Positions 26,881-36,495 are shown, counted from the stretch's first letter. The stretch is DNA of 64,000 bases from Bacteroidota bacterium (GCA_030706735.1 JAUZNZ010000005.1:1-64000); one strand, 5' to 3'. Program-made: numbers and translations. Notes: generated from the letters alone by a model not told the origin.

Positions 26881-27634
26881 GCGAAGAGGCGGCGCCGAGC
26901 GCCCCGAGAGCTCCGAGCATCCCCTGTATTTCTTCTTTATCGGCGATCACGATGGATTGATCTTCCGCCATGGCAGAATTGGCGTATGTCATCGCGCTGG
27001 CCCGCAGGGTCCGGGCCGAACTGTGAAACTCGGAAGCACCCGTTCGTTCCGCGAGGGCGGCGATATTGGCGGCGCGCAATCCCGAACCCGGCATGATAAT
27101 GATGCGCCCGTCCGCGAGGTTCACCAGTTCGTGCAATAATTCCGCTCCTTCCGCGGCCAGCGGGCGCTGGCCCGATGTGAGAATGCGTTCGCATCCGATG
27201 CCGATGAGCTCTTCGAGAGCGCGGTAGGGCTCGGCCGTCCAGTCAAATGCGCGATGAAACGTCACACCCAATGGATAGGCAAGTTCGACCAGCCTGGCGA
27301 CGCGATCCTTGTCGACCGTCCCGTCCGCGCGCAATGCACCGATCACGACGCCATCGCAGCCTGCTTCCCGGCAAAGCACGACATCCTGCTGCATGATGCG
27401 AAACTCCTCTTCAGAGAACAGGAAGTCGCCGCCCCGGGGGCGGATGATCGGATAGAGTTCGATATGCAGGAGTTCGCGGGTCAAGCGGATGGCGCCCAGG
27501 GCGGGCGTGGTACCTCCTTCCGCGGGGCCGGCGCATAATTCCACGCGGTGCGCGCCCGACTCCTGCGCAATGAGTGCGGAAGCGAGGTTGAAGCAACAAA
27601 TTTCCAGCTTACGACCGAGTTGATCCATATCCAT
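26864..27634 (-). CDS. cutC: CutC-family protein
   Basis: This TIM-barrel cytoplasmic protein of 256 residues belongs to the CutC family, linked to copper homeostasis in early genetic work, although a direct copper role is disputed. Family motifs are LEICCFNLASALIAQESGAHRVELC near the start, GGTTPALGAI, IRPRGGDFLFSEEE near 63 and TFHRAFDWT near 125. The C-terminal ILTSGQRPLA and IMPGSGLRAANIA are present. The start could be 27634 or 27628. It overlaps the end of the upstream glycosylasparaginase gene by about 20 bases, so translation is coupled. Confidence 0.93.
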   Translation of the reverse strand: MDMDQLGRKLEICCFNLASALIAQESGAHRVELCAGPAEGGTTPALGAIRLTRELLHIELYPIIRPRGGDFLFSEEEFRIMQQDVVLCREAGCDGVVIGALRADGTVDKDRVARLVELAYPLGVTFHRAFDWTAEPYRALEELIGIGCERILTSGQRPLAAEGAELLHELVNLADGRIIIMPGSGLRAANIAALAERTGASEFHSSARTLRASAMTYANSAMAEDQSIVIADKEEIQGMLGALGALGAASSPTPAL

Positions 27635-28661
27635 ACCAGCTTTTCGAATCGACCATCTTTTCTCCGGCGTTGTTCCGGACCGCATAGCTGAACCCTTTTT
27701 GGATCGCGAAGGCGCCGACCTCGCCCTGCTTGTTCAGGGCCAGGAACGCAACCTGTATCGCTTTGGCGCCTTCGCCCTTGATGCGGACGATCCTTTCCAC
27801 GGCTGCTTTGCAGGCCGCCTCCGGCGAGAGGCCCTGTCGCATCAGCTCCACTACCGTATGCGTGCCGCAGATACGGATGACGTCTTCGCCCTGTCCGGTG
27901 GCGGTGGCGGCGCCTACCTCATTATCCACGAACAGGCCGGCGCCGATGATGGGGGAATCTCCCAGCCTGCCCCGCATCTTGAATCCCATGCCGCTTGTCG
28001 TGCAGCTGCCGCTCAGGTTGCCGGCGGCGTCCATGGCCACCATGCCGATCGTATCATGATTCCAGCTGCCGTCCTCATACCGCGCGGGGGCGAAGGGACC
28101 GTGCCCGCCTTTCGTATTTTCGACGTTGATGATGGGTTTATATTCGGATTTTTTCAACCATTCCTGATAGGCCCGCTTTGCATCGTCCGAGAGCTTTTGT
28201 TCCTCGAGGGGAAAGCCCTCGGCGACGGCGAACTGTTGGGCGCCGATGCCGACCAGCATGACGTGCGGCGTTTTTTCCATGACGCGGCGGGCCACCGATA
28301 TCGGATGTTTTATCCGTTCGAGGCAGCCGACGCTGCCGCAGTTGCCCTTGTCGTCCATGATGCAGGCGTCCAGGGTGACGAAGCCGTCGCGATCGGGATT
28401 TGCACCCAGCCCGACACAGCAATTTATCGAGGCTTCGGTCACGCGCACGCCCGCCTCCACGGCATCCAGCGCCTTCCCATTGCTCCCCAGCACCTGCCAG
28501 GCGCCCCTGTTTGCGGCGAGACCGGTATCCCAGGTGGAGATGACGATGGGATTATCTTTCACGACCAGCGGATAGGGCTTCGCGGTCATCGCCCTCTTGC
28601 CGGCAAAAAGACCCAGGGAACCGAACAGCGAAGATTGAAGGAATTTACGACGGTCGAACAT
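27609..28661 (-). CDS. Tat-exported N4-(beta-N-acetylglucosaminyl)-L-asparaginase (glycosylasparaginase)
   Basis: This Ntn-hydrolase cleaves the GlcNAc-Asn bond left after deglycosylation of N-linked glycopeptides. The 350-residue precursor is expected to self-cleave before the nucleophilic Thr in NHDTIGMVAMD (Thr204). Other family features are WDTGLAANRGAW near 44-55 and GSCTTSGMGFKMRGRLGDSPI near 218. The N-terminus MFDRRKFLQSSLFGSLGLFAG is a twin-arginine signal, so it acts outside the cytoplasm. Start at 28661; longer frames are not homologous. It fits with the GH20-GH29 fusion enzyme and SusCD genes nearby as part of glycoprotein glycan breakdown. Confidence 0.93.
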   Translation of the reverse strand: MFDRRKFLQSSLFGSLGLFAGKRAMTAKPYPLVVKDNPIVISTWDTGLAANRGAWQVLGSNGKALDAVEAGVRVTEASINCCVGLGANPDRDGFVTLDACIMDDKGNCGSVGCLERIKHPISVARRVMEKTPHVMLVGIGAQQFAVAEGFPLEEQKLSDDAKRAYQEWLKKSEYKPIINVENTKGGHGPFAPARYEDGSWNHDTIGMVAMDAAGNLSGSCTTSGMGFKMRGRLGDSPIIGAGLFVDNEVGAATATGQGEDVIRICGTHTVVELMRQGLSPEAACKAAVERIVRIKGEGAKAIQVAFLALNKQGEVGAFAIQKGFSYAVRNNAGEKMVDSKSWYGYGSTRS

Positions 28662-29130
28662 ATGTGGATCGATTAATGAATTTGTCGAGACTTTTGCGGG
28701 CCATATCGCGAATCTTCCTGTGCATCGGCGAGGTCCAGCCGAAGAGGAGGCCCGGAAGGCCGAGCGCCTGCCTGCTCCATGCCCAAAGGCTGAACTCATC
28801 CTGGTGCTCGGCGATCTTTCCGTCGACGAAGCGGAAATGGGCCTTCCCTTTATTCACGACCCGTCTGCCTGTCCGGGAAAAGGAATAATACGCAGTCCAC
28901 GTACAACCGCCATATTCCCCGTCGGCGTGGACACCGGCAAAATCCAGGCGGAACTCCCTGGCGCCGCTGAGCAGCATTTCCCACATCGCGGTGACCTGTC
29001 CGTTCTCCAGGTTCTCGAAGACGGGATCATAAAAGGTCGCATCCGCGTGGTAAAAGGAATTTACGCCGCGCCAGTCAAGGCATTGAAGACAGGTATAAAA
29101 ATCGGATATCAATCGCTCGTTCTCATTCAT
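28645..29130 (-). CDS. SnoaL-like/NTF2-fold protein
   Basis: This 161-residue protein has an NTF2-like pattern: the N-terminal helix ERLISDFYTCLQCLDWRGVN, then FYHADATFYDPVFEN and a hydrophobic beta region ending in GKIAEHQDEFSLWAWSRQALGL. The Asp in HADATFYDPV and His in EHQDEF match SnoaL-like polyketide-cyclase relatives. The substrate is unknown, and such proteins are used widely. Its end overlaps the start of the glycosylasparaginase gene by 17 bases, and it is the first gene of the three-gene minus-strand operon. Confidence 0.85.
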   Translation of the reverse strand: MNENERLISDFYTCLQCLDWRGVNSFYHADATFYDPVFENLENGQVTAMWEMLLSGAREFRLDFAGVHADGEYGGCTWTAYYSFSRTGRRVVNKGKAHFRFVDGKIAEHQDEFSLWAWSRQALGLPGLLFGWTSPMHRKIRDMARKSLDKFINRSTYVRPS

Positions 29131-29219
29131 AATCTCCGGTTCTCATTCATAAAAAAAACGCGTCCCCATTAGTGGACTTTACCTAAATTGGATCACCGGA
29201 ACTAAAATTAACGGATAAA

Positions 29220-31085
29220 ATGAGAAAACTTCTTTTTTCCCTTGTTTTTTCGTCCTTCTGGCTGGCCGGTCTGGGTCAGGAATATAACCAGGACAGCGCC
29301 TGGATCAGGAATAATTATTACAAGATCGAGCGGAGTATCCCGATGCGCGATGGCGTGAAGCTGTTCACCGCTTTTTACATTCCGAAGGATACGACCCGCG
29401 ATCATCCGATCCTGATGACGCGCAGTCCGTATTCCTGTGCGCCTTACGGCGAAGACAAGTGGCGGGCATACTGGAACGGATATCAGCGGTTTTACTTTCA
29501 TGAAGGATATATCATGGTCATCCAGGATGTGCGGGGCCGGTGGATGAGCGAGGGGCAGTTCGTAGACGTGCGGCCCTTCATCAAGGACAAGAAATCGAAT
29601 GCAGACGTGGACGAGGCCAGCGATACCTATGACGCCATCGACTGGATCGTCAGGCATATTCCCCACAATAACGGGCGGGTAGGCGTTTCCGGTATCTCCT
29701 ACCCCGGTTTTTATGCCACCATGGCTGCGGCTTCGGGCCATCCTGCCTTGAAGGCGGTCAGCCCGCAGGCGCCGGTTACCGACTGGTTCATCGGAGACGA
29801 CTTTCACCACAACGGCGCCTTTTTCGTGATGGACGCATGGTCCTTTTATTCGTCCTTCGGCAAGCCGAGGCCCCTGCCTACGACCGTGGGACCGGCCGAA
29901 TTCGTCTATTCTTCGCACGACAACTACAAATGGTACCTCGAAACGGGCGCATTGAAGAACCTGATGAAGCTGACGGGGGATACGATCGCCTTCTGGAAGG
30001 ACCTTTATCAACATCCGGATCTCGACGCATGGTGGAAAGCCCGGAATGCGCGGGTAGCCATGACCGGTATCAAGCCGGCGATGCTGGTTGTCGGCGGTCT
30101 GTTCGACGCAGAGGATTGTTTCGGCGCCTGGAACCTGTTCAAAGCCCTCCGGAGCCAGAGCCCGGCAACGAACAGTCATCTCGTCATGGGACCCTGGTAT
30201 CACGGGCAGTGGGCGAGCGTGACCAGCCCGGGAAATCACCTGGGCAATATCCGGTTCGGATCGAATACCTCCTATCACTTCCAGCAGGACATCGAGATCC
30301 CCTTCTTCAACTTCTATTTAAAAGGCGAGGGAACGGACCCTGCCCTTCCGGCCGCGACGATATTCTTCAGCGGCGCGAATGCCTGGAAGACGTTTTCGCA
30401 GTGGCCTCCGGCAGACAAGCAAGATCAGTCCATTTATTTTCAGCCCGGAGGAGGGTTATCCCCGGAGGCACCTGCGTCAAAGAATGCGTTCAGCGAATAC
30501 CTGAGCGATCCGGCGCATCCGGTCCCGTATACGGCGGCCGTGCATTTCGAGCGGACGCGGGAGTACATGACCGATGACCAGCGATTCGCCTCCCGCCGGC
30601 CCGACGTGCTCAGCTTCAGGACGCCCGTGCTGACCGAGGACCTGACCCTTGCCGGACCGGTGATCGCCGACCTGAATGTCAGCATCAGCACGACGGATGC
30701 AGATTTCGTCGTGAAACTGATCGACGTCTTCCCGGACGATTTCAGTTATGACAAACAAATTTCGGCGATGGGCGGTTATGAAATGCTGGTGCACGGAGAG
30801 ATCATGCGGGGGCGTTTCCGGGAGAGCTTCGGGAAGCCGGTCCCGTTCACGCCGGGCAAGGTCGAGAAGGTCCGTTTTGCGTTGCCGGACGTCGCCCATA
30901 CCTTTAAGAAGGGGCATCGGTTGATGATCCAGGTGCAGAGCAGCTGGTTCCCCCTGGCCGACAGGAATCCGCAAAAATTTGTCGATATCTATACGTGTGA
31001 GGACAGCGATTTTCAGAAGGCGACGATCCGTTTGTACCATGACAGCGATCACCCGTCACGGATCATCCTCCCGGTGTTAAAATAA
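29220..31085 (+). CDS. CocE/NonD-family hydrolase (X-Pro dipeptidyl-peptidase type), copy 1
   Basis: This 621-residue alpha/beta hydrolase has a signal peptide (about 1-20, ending LGQ). Family motifs are YYKIERSIPMRDGVKLFTAF near 31-50, MTRSPYSCAPYG, VIQDVRGRWMSEGQF near 100-114 and the nucleophile elbow GVSGISYPGF with Ser160. A Gly-rich MGPWYHGQW motif and a C-terminal jelly-roll domain (RPDVLSFRTPVLTEDLTLAGP onward) complete the family layout. Members include X-Pro dipeptidases, cocaine esterase and glutaryl-7-ACA acylases, so the natural substrate is uncertain. A close paralogue follows 5 bases downstream. Confidence 0.92.
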   Translation: MRKLLFSLVFSSFWLAGLGQEYNQDSAWIRNNYYKIERSIPMRDGVKLFTAFYIPKDTTRDHPILMTRSPYSCAPYGEDKWRAYWNGYQRFYFHEGYIMVIQDVRGRWMSEGQFVDVRPFIKDKKSNADVDEASDTYDAIDWIVRHIPHNNGRVGVSGISYPGFYATMAAASGHPALKAVSPQAPVTDWFIGDDFHHNGAFFVMDAWSFYSSFGKPRPLPTTVGPAEFVYSSHDNYKWYLETGALKNLMKLTGDTIAFWKDLYQHPDLDAWWKARNARVAMTGIKPAMLVVGGLFDAEDCFGAWNLFKALRSQSPATNSHLVMGPWYHGQWASVTSPGNHLGNIRFGSNTSYHFQQDIEIPFFNFYLKGEGTDPALPAATIFFSGANAWKTFSQWPPADKQDQSIYFQPGGGLSPEAPASKNAFSEYLSDPAHPVPYTAAVHFERTREYMTDDQRFASRRPDVLSFRTPVLTEDLTLAGPVIADLNVSISTTDADFVVKLIDVFPDDFSYDKQISAMGGYEMLVHGEIMRGRFRESFGKPVPFTPGKVEKVRFALPDVAHTFKKGHRLMIQVQSSWFPLADRNPQKFVDIYTCEDSDFQKATIRLYHDSDHPSRIILPVLK

Positions 31086-31090
31086 TCCAT

Positions 31091-32980
31091 ATGTTACGAA
31101 GCGCATCCGCCATTTGCCTTATCCTCCTGCTGACCCGTTCGGCGGCGCAGTCACAGCAGCCCGTCAACGACCCGGCTTTTGTAAAGAACAATTATGACAA
31201 ACGGGAAGTCTCCATTCCCATGCGGGACGGAAAGAGGCTCTATACCGTGATCTACAGTCCGAAGGACGGGGGCCGCCCCTACCCCATCCTGATGATGCGC
31301 ACGCCGTATTCGGCCGGTCCCTATGGCGACAGTCTATACCGTACATCGATCGGCCCCAATCGTACACTGCAGCGTGAAAAATATATTTTCGTCTACCAGG
31401 ACGTGCGCGGGCGATATATGAGCGAAGGAGATTTTGAAGAAATGACGCCTGCCAGGGAAGGCAAACGAACGAGCCGGGAAACGGATGAAAGCTCCGATAC
31501 CTGGGATACGGTCGATTGGCTGCTGAAGAATGTAAAGAACAATAATGGCCGGGTCGGCATCTGGGGCATCTCCTATCCCGGTTTCTATGCCTCGGCCTCG
31601 CTGCCTGATGCACATCCGGCGATCAAGGCGGTATCTCCCCAGGCGCCGGTGACGGACGAGTTCATCGGCGACGATGCCAACCATAATGGCGCTTTTTACC
31701 TGCTCGATAATTTTGATTTCGACAACTCCTTCGACGTAAAAAGGGAGGGGCCGGTGCAACGATACTCCGGTACTGTTTTCCCATTGGATATCAAGGATGC
31801 TTACCAGTTCTTCCTGGACCTGGGGCCGATACAAAACAGCCAGGACGCCAGGTTCTTCAACTATAAGAGCAAGATCTGGAATGAATACCTGGAGCATTCG
31901 ACCTATGACGCGTACTGGCAGGCCAGGAATCTCCGTCCGAACCTGAGGAATATCCGTCCGGCCGTCCTATGCGTGGGCGGATGGTTCGATGCGGAAGACC
32001 TGTTTGGCGCTTTGCGTACGTATGAAGCCATCGAGCACCAGTCGCCGCGGAATGACAATCATCTGGTCATGGGACCCTGGACGCATGGAGGATGGGCGGC
32101 GGGCAACTGGACGAAATTCGGCGTCCTGGACTTCGGGGGGAATGTGAATGAAACCTATCATCTGCTGGAAAGCCGGTTTTTTGACCACTATCTGAAGGAC
32201 TCAGCCGGGCCCGCGCTGGCGGAGGCCACGGTATTCGAGACGGGCAGCAACCAATGGAAGGAATATGGGACCTGGCCGCCTGCGGAAGCCAGGCCGAGGA
32301 AGCTCTATTTCCGATCCCGGGGAGGGCTTTCGATGACCGCGCCCACCGGGCAAAAAGGAGCCGCCGACAAAGGTTCCGCCGACGCCGTTCCCGATGAGTA
32401 CCTGAGCGACCCTTCCCGGCCCGTACCTTATGTCGACGGGATCCATGGGGGGAGGGACAATCAATATATTGTGTCCGACCAGCGCTTTGCCGCGGAGCGG
32501 CCTGACGTGCTCGTCTACCAAACGGAGCCTCTGGCAGAAGACCTGCATGTCGTCGGGCGGCTGAAGGCAGATGTCTTCCTGAGCTCGACGGGCACCGATG
32601 CCGATGTCGTTATCAAGCTGATCGATGTGCTGCCGGGGACGGATTCGGGGTCGGCCGGGGGGCAGCTTGCCGGCTATCAGCGACTTGTCCGGGCAGACGT
32701 TTTCCGGGCCAAATTCCGTCATAGCTATGAACGCCCGGAGCCGCTGGTACCCGGTCAGCCGGCCGAGATCGCTTTCGAGCTGAATGAGATCGCCCATACC
32801 TTCAAAAAGGGCCATCGGATCATGGTACAGGTACAGAGCAGTTGGTTCCCGCTGGTGGACCGCAACCCTCAACAGTTTGTTAATATCCCCACGGCCACGG
32901 AGGCCGACTTCCGCAAGGCGACGATCAGCATCTATCATGATCCGGAGCATCCTTCGGGGATCGTGCTGCCTGTTATGTGA
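31091..32980 (+). CDS. CocE/NonD-family hydrolase, copy 2
   Basis: The 629-residue product has the same layout as the upstream gene: signal peptide ending AAQSQ, VSIPMRDGKRLYTVIYSPKDG near 40-60, VYQDVRGRYMSEGDF near 100, the elbow GIWGISYPGF with Ser161, then MGPWTHGGW and the jelly-roll C-terminal domain. It differs by an insertion rich in Gly, Ala and Asp near 415-435 (QKGAADKGSADAVPDE). The two genes are 5 bases apart and clearly arose by duplication. The divergence between them suggests different peptide or ester substrates. Exported peptidase activity is inferred from the family. Confidence 0.92.
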   Translation: MLRSASAICLILLLTRSAAQSQQPVNDPAFVKNNYDKREVSIPMRDGKRLYTVIYSPKDGGRPYPILMMRTPYSAGPYGDSLYRTSIGPNRTLQREKYIFVYQDVRGRYMSEGDFEEMTPAREGKRTSRETDESSDTWDTVDWLLKNVKNNNGRVGIWGISYPGFYASASLPDAHPAIKAVSPQAPVTDEFIGDDANHNGAFYLLDNFDFDNSFDVKREGPVQRYSGTVFPLDIKDAYQFFLDLGPIQNSQDARFFNYKSKIWNEYLEHSTYDAYWQARNLRPNLRNIRPAVLCVGGWFDAEDLFGALRTYEAIEHQSPRNDNHLVMGPWTHGGWAAGNWTKFGVLDFGGNVNETYHLLESRFFDHYLKDSAGPALAEATVFETGSNQWKEYGTWPPAEARPRKLYFRSRGGLSMTAPTGQKGAADKGSADAVPDEYLSDPSRPVPYVDGIHGGRDNQYIVSDQRFAAERPDVLVYQTEPLAEDLHVVGRLKADVFLSSTGTDADVVIKLIDVLPGTDSGSAGGQLAGYQRLVRADVFRAKFRHSYERPEPLVPGQPAEIAFELNEIAHTFKKGHRIMVQVQSSWFPLVDRNPQQFVNIPTATEADFRKATISIYHDPEHPSGIVLPVM

Positions 32981-33060
32981 GAAAGAAAATTTGCGGCAAT
33001 CCTGCCCTTTCCTTAAATTTAATGGACAGGCTCTTTATTTGCTCACCTAAATGTAATCCA

Positions 33061-33468
33061 ATGGAATCTACAGCATCCATCGAACAGTTTCGGGAGGAAT
33101 TGCAATCCTGGAAACATGAGCTCTCCTCCATCAAGCAAGAGATCCGCCACTTCGAAAAGCACCTCGAACAACTGTCCACAAAGCGATTGCCCAAAGAACT
33201 CCTCGCGCAGGTCGAACATTTCCAAAATCAATTCATCTGCCAGAAAGAGGTGATCGACCAATTACGTCATGATCTCCCCGATTCAGGGTACAAGGTCGAA
33301 AACATTTTCAACCACCTCCGTTCCGGAAAGCGATGGTCGTCTATCGGTGCGATGCAAGATGAAAATGAAGTAATGACCGAAGGTCTGGAAGAAAGGATGG
33401 ACACTTTCCGCAGGATCTATATCGAGATCAAGCAGGACTTCCATCAGTTCGACGCCGAATGGATGTGA
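33061..33468 (+). CDS. Coiled-coil protein of unknown function
   Basis: This 135-residue product starts at the ATG at 33061 (MESTASIEQF). A longer frame overlapping the CocE gene is less likely. It is helical throughout, with heptads such as LSSIKQEIRHFEKHLEQLST near 20-40, and an acidic tail. It has no signal peptide or membrane segment. No family is recognised. It stands alone on the plus strand between the CocE pair and the GH20-GH29 gene. Confidence 0.65.
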   Translation: MESTASIEQFREELQSWKHELSSIKQEIRHFEKHLEQLSTKRLPKELLAQVEHFQNQFICQKEVIDQLRHDLPDSGYKVENIFNHLRSGKRWSSIGAMQDENEVMTEGLEERMDTFRRIYIEIKQDFHQFDAEWM

Positions 33469-33502
33469 ACCCCGGAGTTTTTTTGCTAAAATAAAAATCT
33501 CC

Positions 33503-33510
33503 TACCTTGG
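33503..33510 (+). promoter_or_regulatory. -7-like element TACCTTGG before the GH20-GH29 gene
   Basis: TACCTTGG matches TAnnTTTG except at one position. It lies only 4 bases before the ATG at 33515, so if used the transcript would be nearly leaderless or start at a later codon. No clear -33 partner was found. Confidence 0.3.
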
Positions 33511-33514
33511 CGGG

Positions 33515-36475
33515 ATGAGAACAATCCTTCCATTCGCCCTTTGTTTTTTTTGCTTTGCCATGACTGCCGGGGCGCAAGAGCCCGCCATTATCCCCAAGCC
33601 CGTCAGTGCGCAATGGGGAGAAGGCCATTTTGCCTTAGACAAGAATACGGTCCTGATCGCAGACCCGTCTGACAAGCCTTCGGTTGATTTCTTCAACGAT
33701 TATCTGGAGGAAATATATGGATTCAGATTGCGCGTGGTGAAAGACCAAGGCCATTCCACCCCGCCGAAGCATATTATAAAACTGGTGACCGACGGTCAGC
33801 CTGTCCACTCCGGGCATCCCGGGGAATACCGGATGACCGTCACGACGGACTACGCCGCCATTACCGCCCCCAGCCACGAGGGGACATTTTACGGCATACA
33901 GACCCTGATCCAGCTGCTGCCAGCCAAGGTAGGGTCGGTCCTCGACCTGCCTGCGGCCGTCATTGACGACTATCCGCGATTCGCTTACCGGGGGCTGCAC
34001 CTGGATGTAGGCCGGCACTTCTTCCCGGTCTCCTTTATCAAGAAGTATATCGATCTGATCGCCCTGCACAAAATGAATTATTTCCACTGGCATCTGACCG
34101 AGGACCAGGGGTGGCGGATCGAGATCAAGAAATATCCAAGGCTGACGGAGGTCGGTGGCTGTCGCAGCGGGACCATCATCGGGCATTATCCCGGCACGGG
34201 GAATGACAGCACGCTCACCTGCGGCTACTACACCCAGGATGAGATCAGGGACGTGATCAAATACGCCGCGGCCCGCTATATTACCATCATCCCGGAGATC
34301 GAGCTGCCGGGTCATTCCTCGGCAGCGCTGACCGCCTATCCCTGGCTGGGCTGCACGGGCGGGCCGTACCAGGTCCAGCAAACCTGGGGCGTCTTCAAAG
34401 ATGTTTACTGCGCGGGCAATGACAGCACTTTCCATTTCCTGGAGGACGTGCTCGACGAAGTGATGGCGTTGTTCCCTTCGACTTATATTCATATTGGCGG
34501 CGACGAGTGCCCCAAGACGAGCTGGAAGGCCTGCCCCAAATGCCAGAAGCGGATCAAGGACAATGGTCTGAAGGACGAGAATGAATTGCAAAGCTATTTC
34601 GTACAGCGCATCGAGAAGTACATCAACTCGAAGGGGCGCCGCATGATCGGTTGGGATGAGATCCTGGAAGGCGGCCTTGCGCCGAATGCGACGGTCATGA
34701 GCTGGCGCGGTGAGCAGGGAGGCATCGATGCGGCCAGGCAGAACCATGACGTCATCATGACCCCCGGCAGCTATTGCTATTTCGATCACGCCCAGCACAG
34801 GAATGAGGATTCGTTGACGATCGGCGGCTACCTCCCGCTGGATACCGTTTATAGTTATGAACCTGTTCCGGCCGGGCTCACGGCCGATCAGGCAAAACAT
34901 ATATGGGGTGCGCAGGCCAATGTATGGACCGAGTATATGAGCAATGCCCGGAAAGTCGAATATATGCTGCTTCCGAGGTTAAGCGCGCTCAGCGAAGTAC
35001 TCTGGAGTCCGAGGGAGGCGCGCAACTGGCCTGACTTCGAAGAACGGCTGGAGACCCAATACCGGCGGTATTCGCTATGGGACGTTCGCTACGACCGGGC
35101 CTATATGGCGCCCACCGATCCACTGGTTCGCAGTAAGCTGGCCCAGTGGCAGGACTGCAAGTTCGGGCTGATGATGCATTGGGGCACGTACAGCCAGTGG
35201 GGCATCGTGGAAAGCTGGAGCATTTGTCCCGAAGATGAGGGATGGACCCAGCGCAGGGGCCCTTACAGCGCGAACTATAACGACTATGTCAAGGCGTACC
35301 GCAACCTGCAGACGACCTTTAATCCGGTACGATTCGATGCCGCGAAATGGGCTGCCGCCGCAAAGGAAGCGGGCATGAAGTACGTGGTCTTTACGACAAA
35401 GCACCATGATGGATTTTGCATGTTCGATACCAAACAAACCGACTATAAGATCACGTCCTCGAAATGTCCGTTCTCTGCAGATCCGCGCAGCAATGTCGCC
35501 AGGGAAATATTCGACGCCTTCCGCAAACAGGACTTCCTCATCGGAGCCTATTTCTCGAAGCCGGACTGGAATTCGGAAAACTACTGGTGGCCTTACTTTC
35601 CGCCGAAGGACCGGAATGTGAATTACGATCCGGCCAAATATTCGAAGCGCTGGAAGGCGTTTTCGGACTATACCTATAACCAGATCGAGGAACTGATGAC
35701 GGGCTATGGGCGGATGGATATACTCTGGCTGGACGGTGGCTGGGTCCGGCCGCTTACGTCAGTGGACCGGTCCGTGGATTGGCAGCGCGGCATCCGTTAT
35801 GACCAGGACGTGAACATGGCCGGGATCGCGAAAATGGCCCGGAGCCATCAGCCCGGCCTGATCGTCGTCGACCGCAGCGTGCCCGGCGAATTTGAGAACT
35901 ATACCACCCCGGAACAGCAGGTGCCTGTGCGTCCCATGGACGATCCCTGGGAGACCTGCATGACCATGGGCAATTCCTGGAGCTATGTGCCGCATGACCA
36001 TTATAAATCGGCCACGCAACTGGTGCACTTACTGGTAAAGATCGTTTCACGCGGGGGGAACTTCCTTTTGAACATCGGCCCGTCGCCGGAGGGCGACTGG
36101 GACGATACGGCCTATTCCCGGTTGAAGGACATGGGTTCCTGGCTGCGGGTCCATGGAGAGGGGATCTATAATACGAAGCCGCTTGCCCCCTACTCTTCCG
36201 GCAATGTGTATTTGACGCAATCAACGGATGGCAAACATGATTATGCCTTTGTATTGGGAGCGGAGGATCAAAAAGACGTCATATGGCCGGCGCAGGTGGA
36301 GATCGATGGGCTCGTCATCCCAAAGAGCAGCCGGATCGAGGTGGTTGGAGAAGGAGGCGGGAAGAAATCTCCATTGCAGTGGAAGCAGGAAGGGAAGCGA
36401 TTGATCATTACTATTCCTCCGCGGCTGCGAGGGCAGGTCGCCGGACCTTATGCGGCCGCTTTGCGGATCGGATAG
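33515..36475 (+). CDS. Two-enzyme fusion: GH20 beta-N-acetylhexosaminidase and GH29 alpha-L-fucosidase
   Basis: This 986-residue exported protein has a signal peptide ending near TAGAQ (about residue 21). Residues 25-145 look like the GH20b N-terminal domain. The GH20 catalytic barrel follows (about 150-510), with YRGLHLDVGRHFFP, HWHLTEDQGWRIEIKKYP and the catalytic pair in HIGGDECPKTSW (Asp330, Glu331). A second catalytic module starts near 540 (WQDCKFGLMMHWGTYSQWG) and carries FTTKHHDGFCMFDT and the GH29 nucleophile Asp740 in ILWLDGGW. A short beta-rich tail ends the chain. Both active sites look intact, so one chain could remove GlcNAc/GalNAc and fucose. It faces the SusCD genes across a shared terminator. 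Confidence 0.93.
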   Translation: MRTILPFALCFFCFAMTAGAQEPAIIPKPVSAQWGEGHFALDKNTVLIADPSDKPSVDFFNDYLEEIYGFRLRVVKDQGHSTPPKHIIKLVTDGQPVHSGHPGEYRMTVTTDYAAITAPSHEGTFYGIQTLIQLLPAKVGSVLDLPAAVIDDYPRFAYRGLHLDVGRHFFPVSFIKKYIDLIALHKMNYFHWHLTEDQGWRIEIKKYPRLTEVGGCRSGTIIGHYPGTGNDSTLTCGYYTQDEIRDVIKYAAARYITIIPEIELPGHSSAALTAYPWLGCTGGPYQVQQTWGVFKDVYCAGNDSTFHFLEDVLDEVMALFPSTYIHIGGDECPKTSWKACPKCQKRIKDNGLKDENELQSYFVQRIEKYINSKGRRMIGWDEILEGGLAPNATVMSWRGEQGGIDAARQNHDVIMTPGSYCYFDHAQHRNEDSLTIGGYLPLDTVYSYEPVPAGLTADQAKHIWGAQANVWTEYMSNARKVEYMLLPRLSALSEVLWSPREARNWPDFEERLETQYRRYSLWDVRYDRAYMAPTDPLVRSKLAQWQDCKFGLMMHWGTYSQWGIVESWSICPEDEGWTQRRGPYSANYNDYVKAYRNLQTTFNPVRFDAAKWAAAAKEAGMKYVVFTTKHHDGFCMFDTKQTDYKITSSKCPFSADPRSNVAREIFDAFRKQDFLIGAYFSKPDWNSENYWWPYFPPKDRNVNYDPAKYSKRWKAFSDYTYNQIEELMTGYGRMDILWLDGGWVRPLTSVDRSVDWQRGIRYDQDVNMAGIAKMARSHQPGLIVVDRSVPGEFENYTTPEQQVPVRPMDDPWETCMTMGNSWSYVPHDHYKSATQLVHLLVKIVSRGGNFLLNIGPSPEGDWDDTAYSRLKDMGSWLRVHGEGIYNTKPLAPYSSGNVYLTQSTDGKHDYAFVLGAEDQKDVIWPAQVEIDGLVIPKSSRIEVVGEGGGKKSPLQWKQEGKRLIITIPPRLRGQVAGPYAAALRIG

Positions 36476-36495
36476 CCCGGAGAGATCGGATAAAA

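Noticed and set aside
33635-34900. 421-residue open frame antisense to the GH20 module
   Set aside because: Shadow of a gene with clear catalytic motifs; no independent support.
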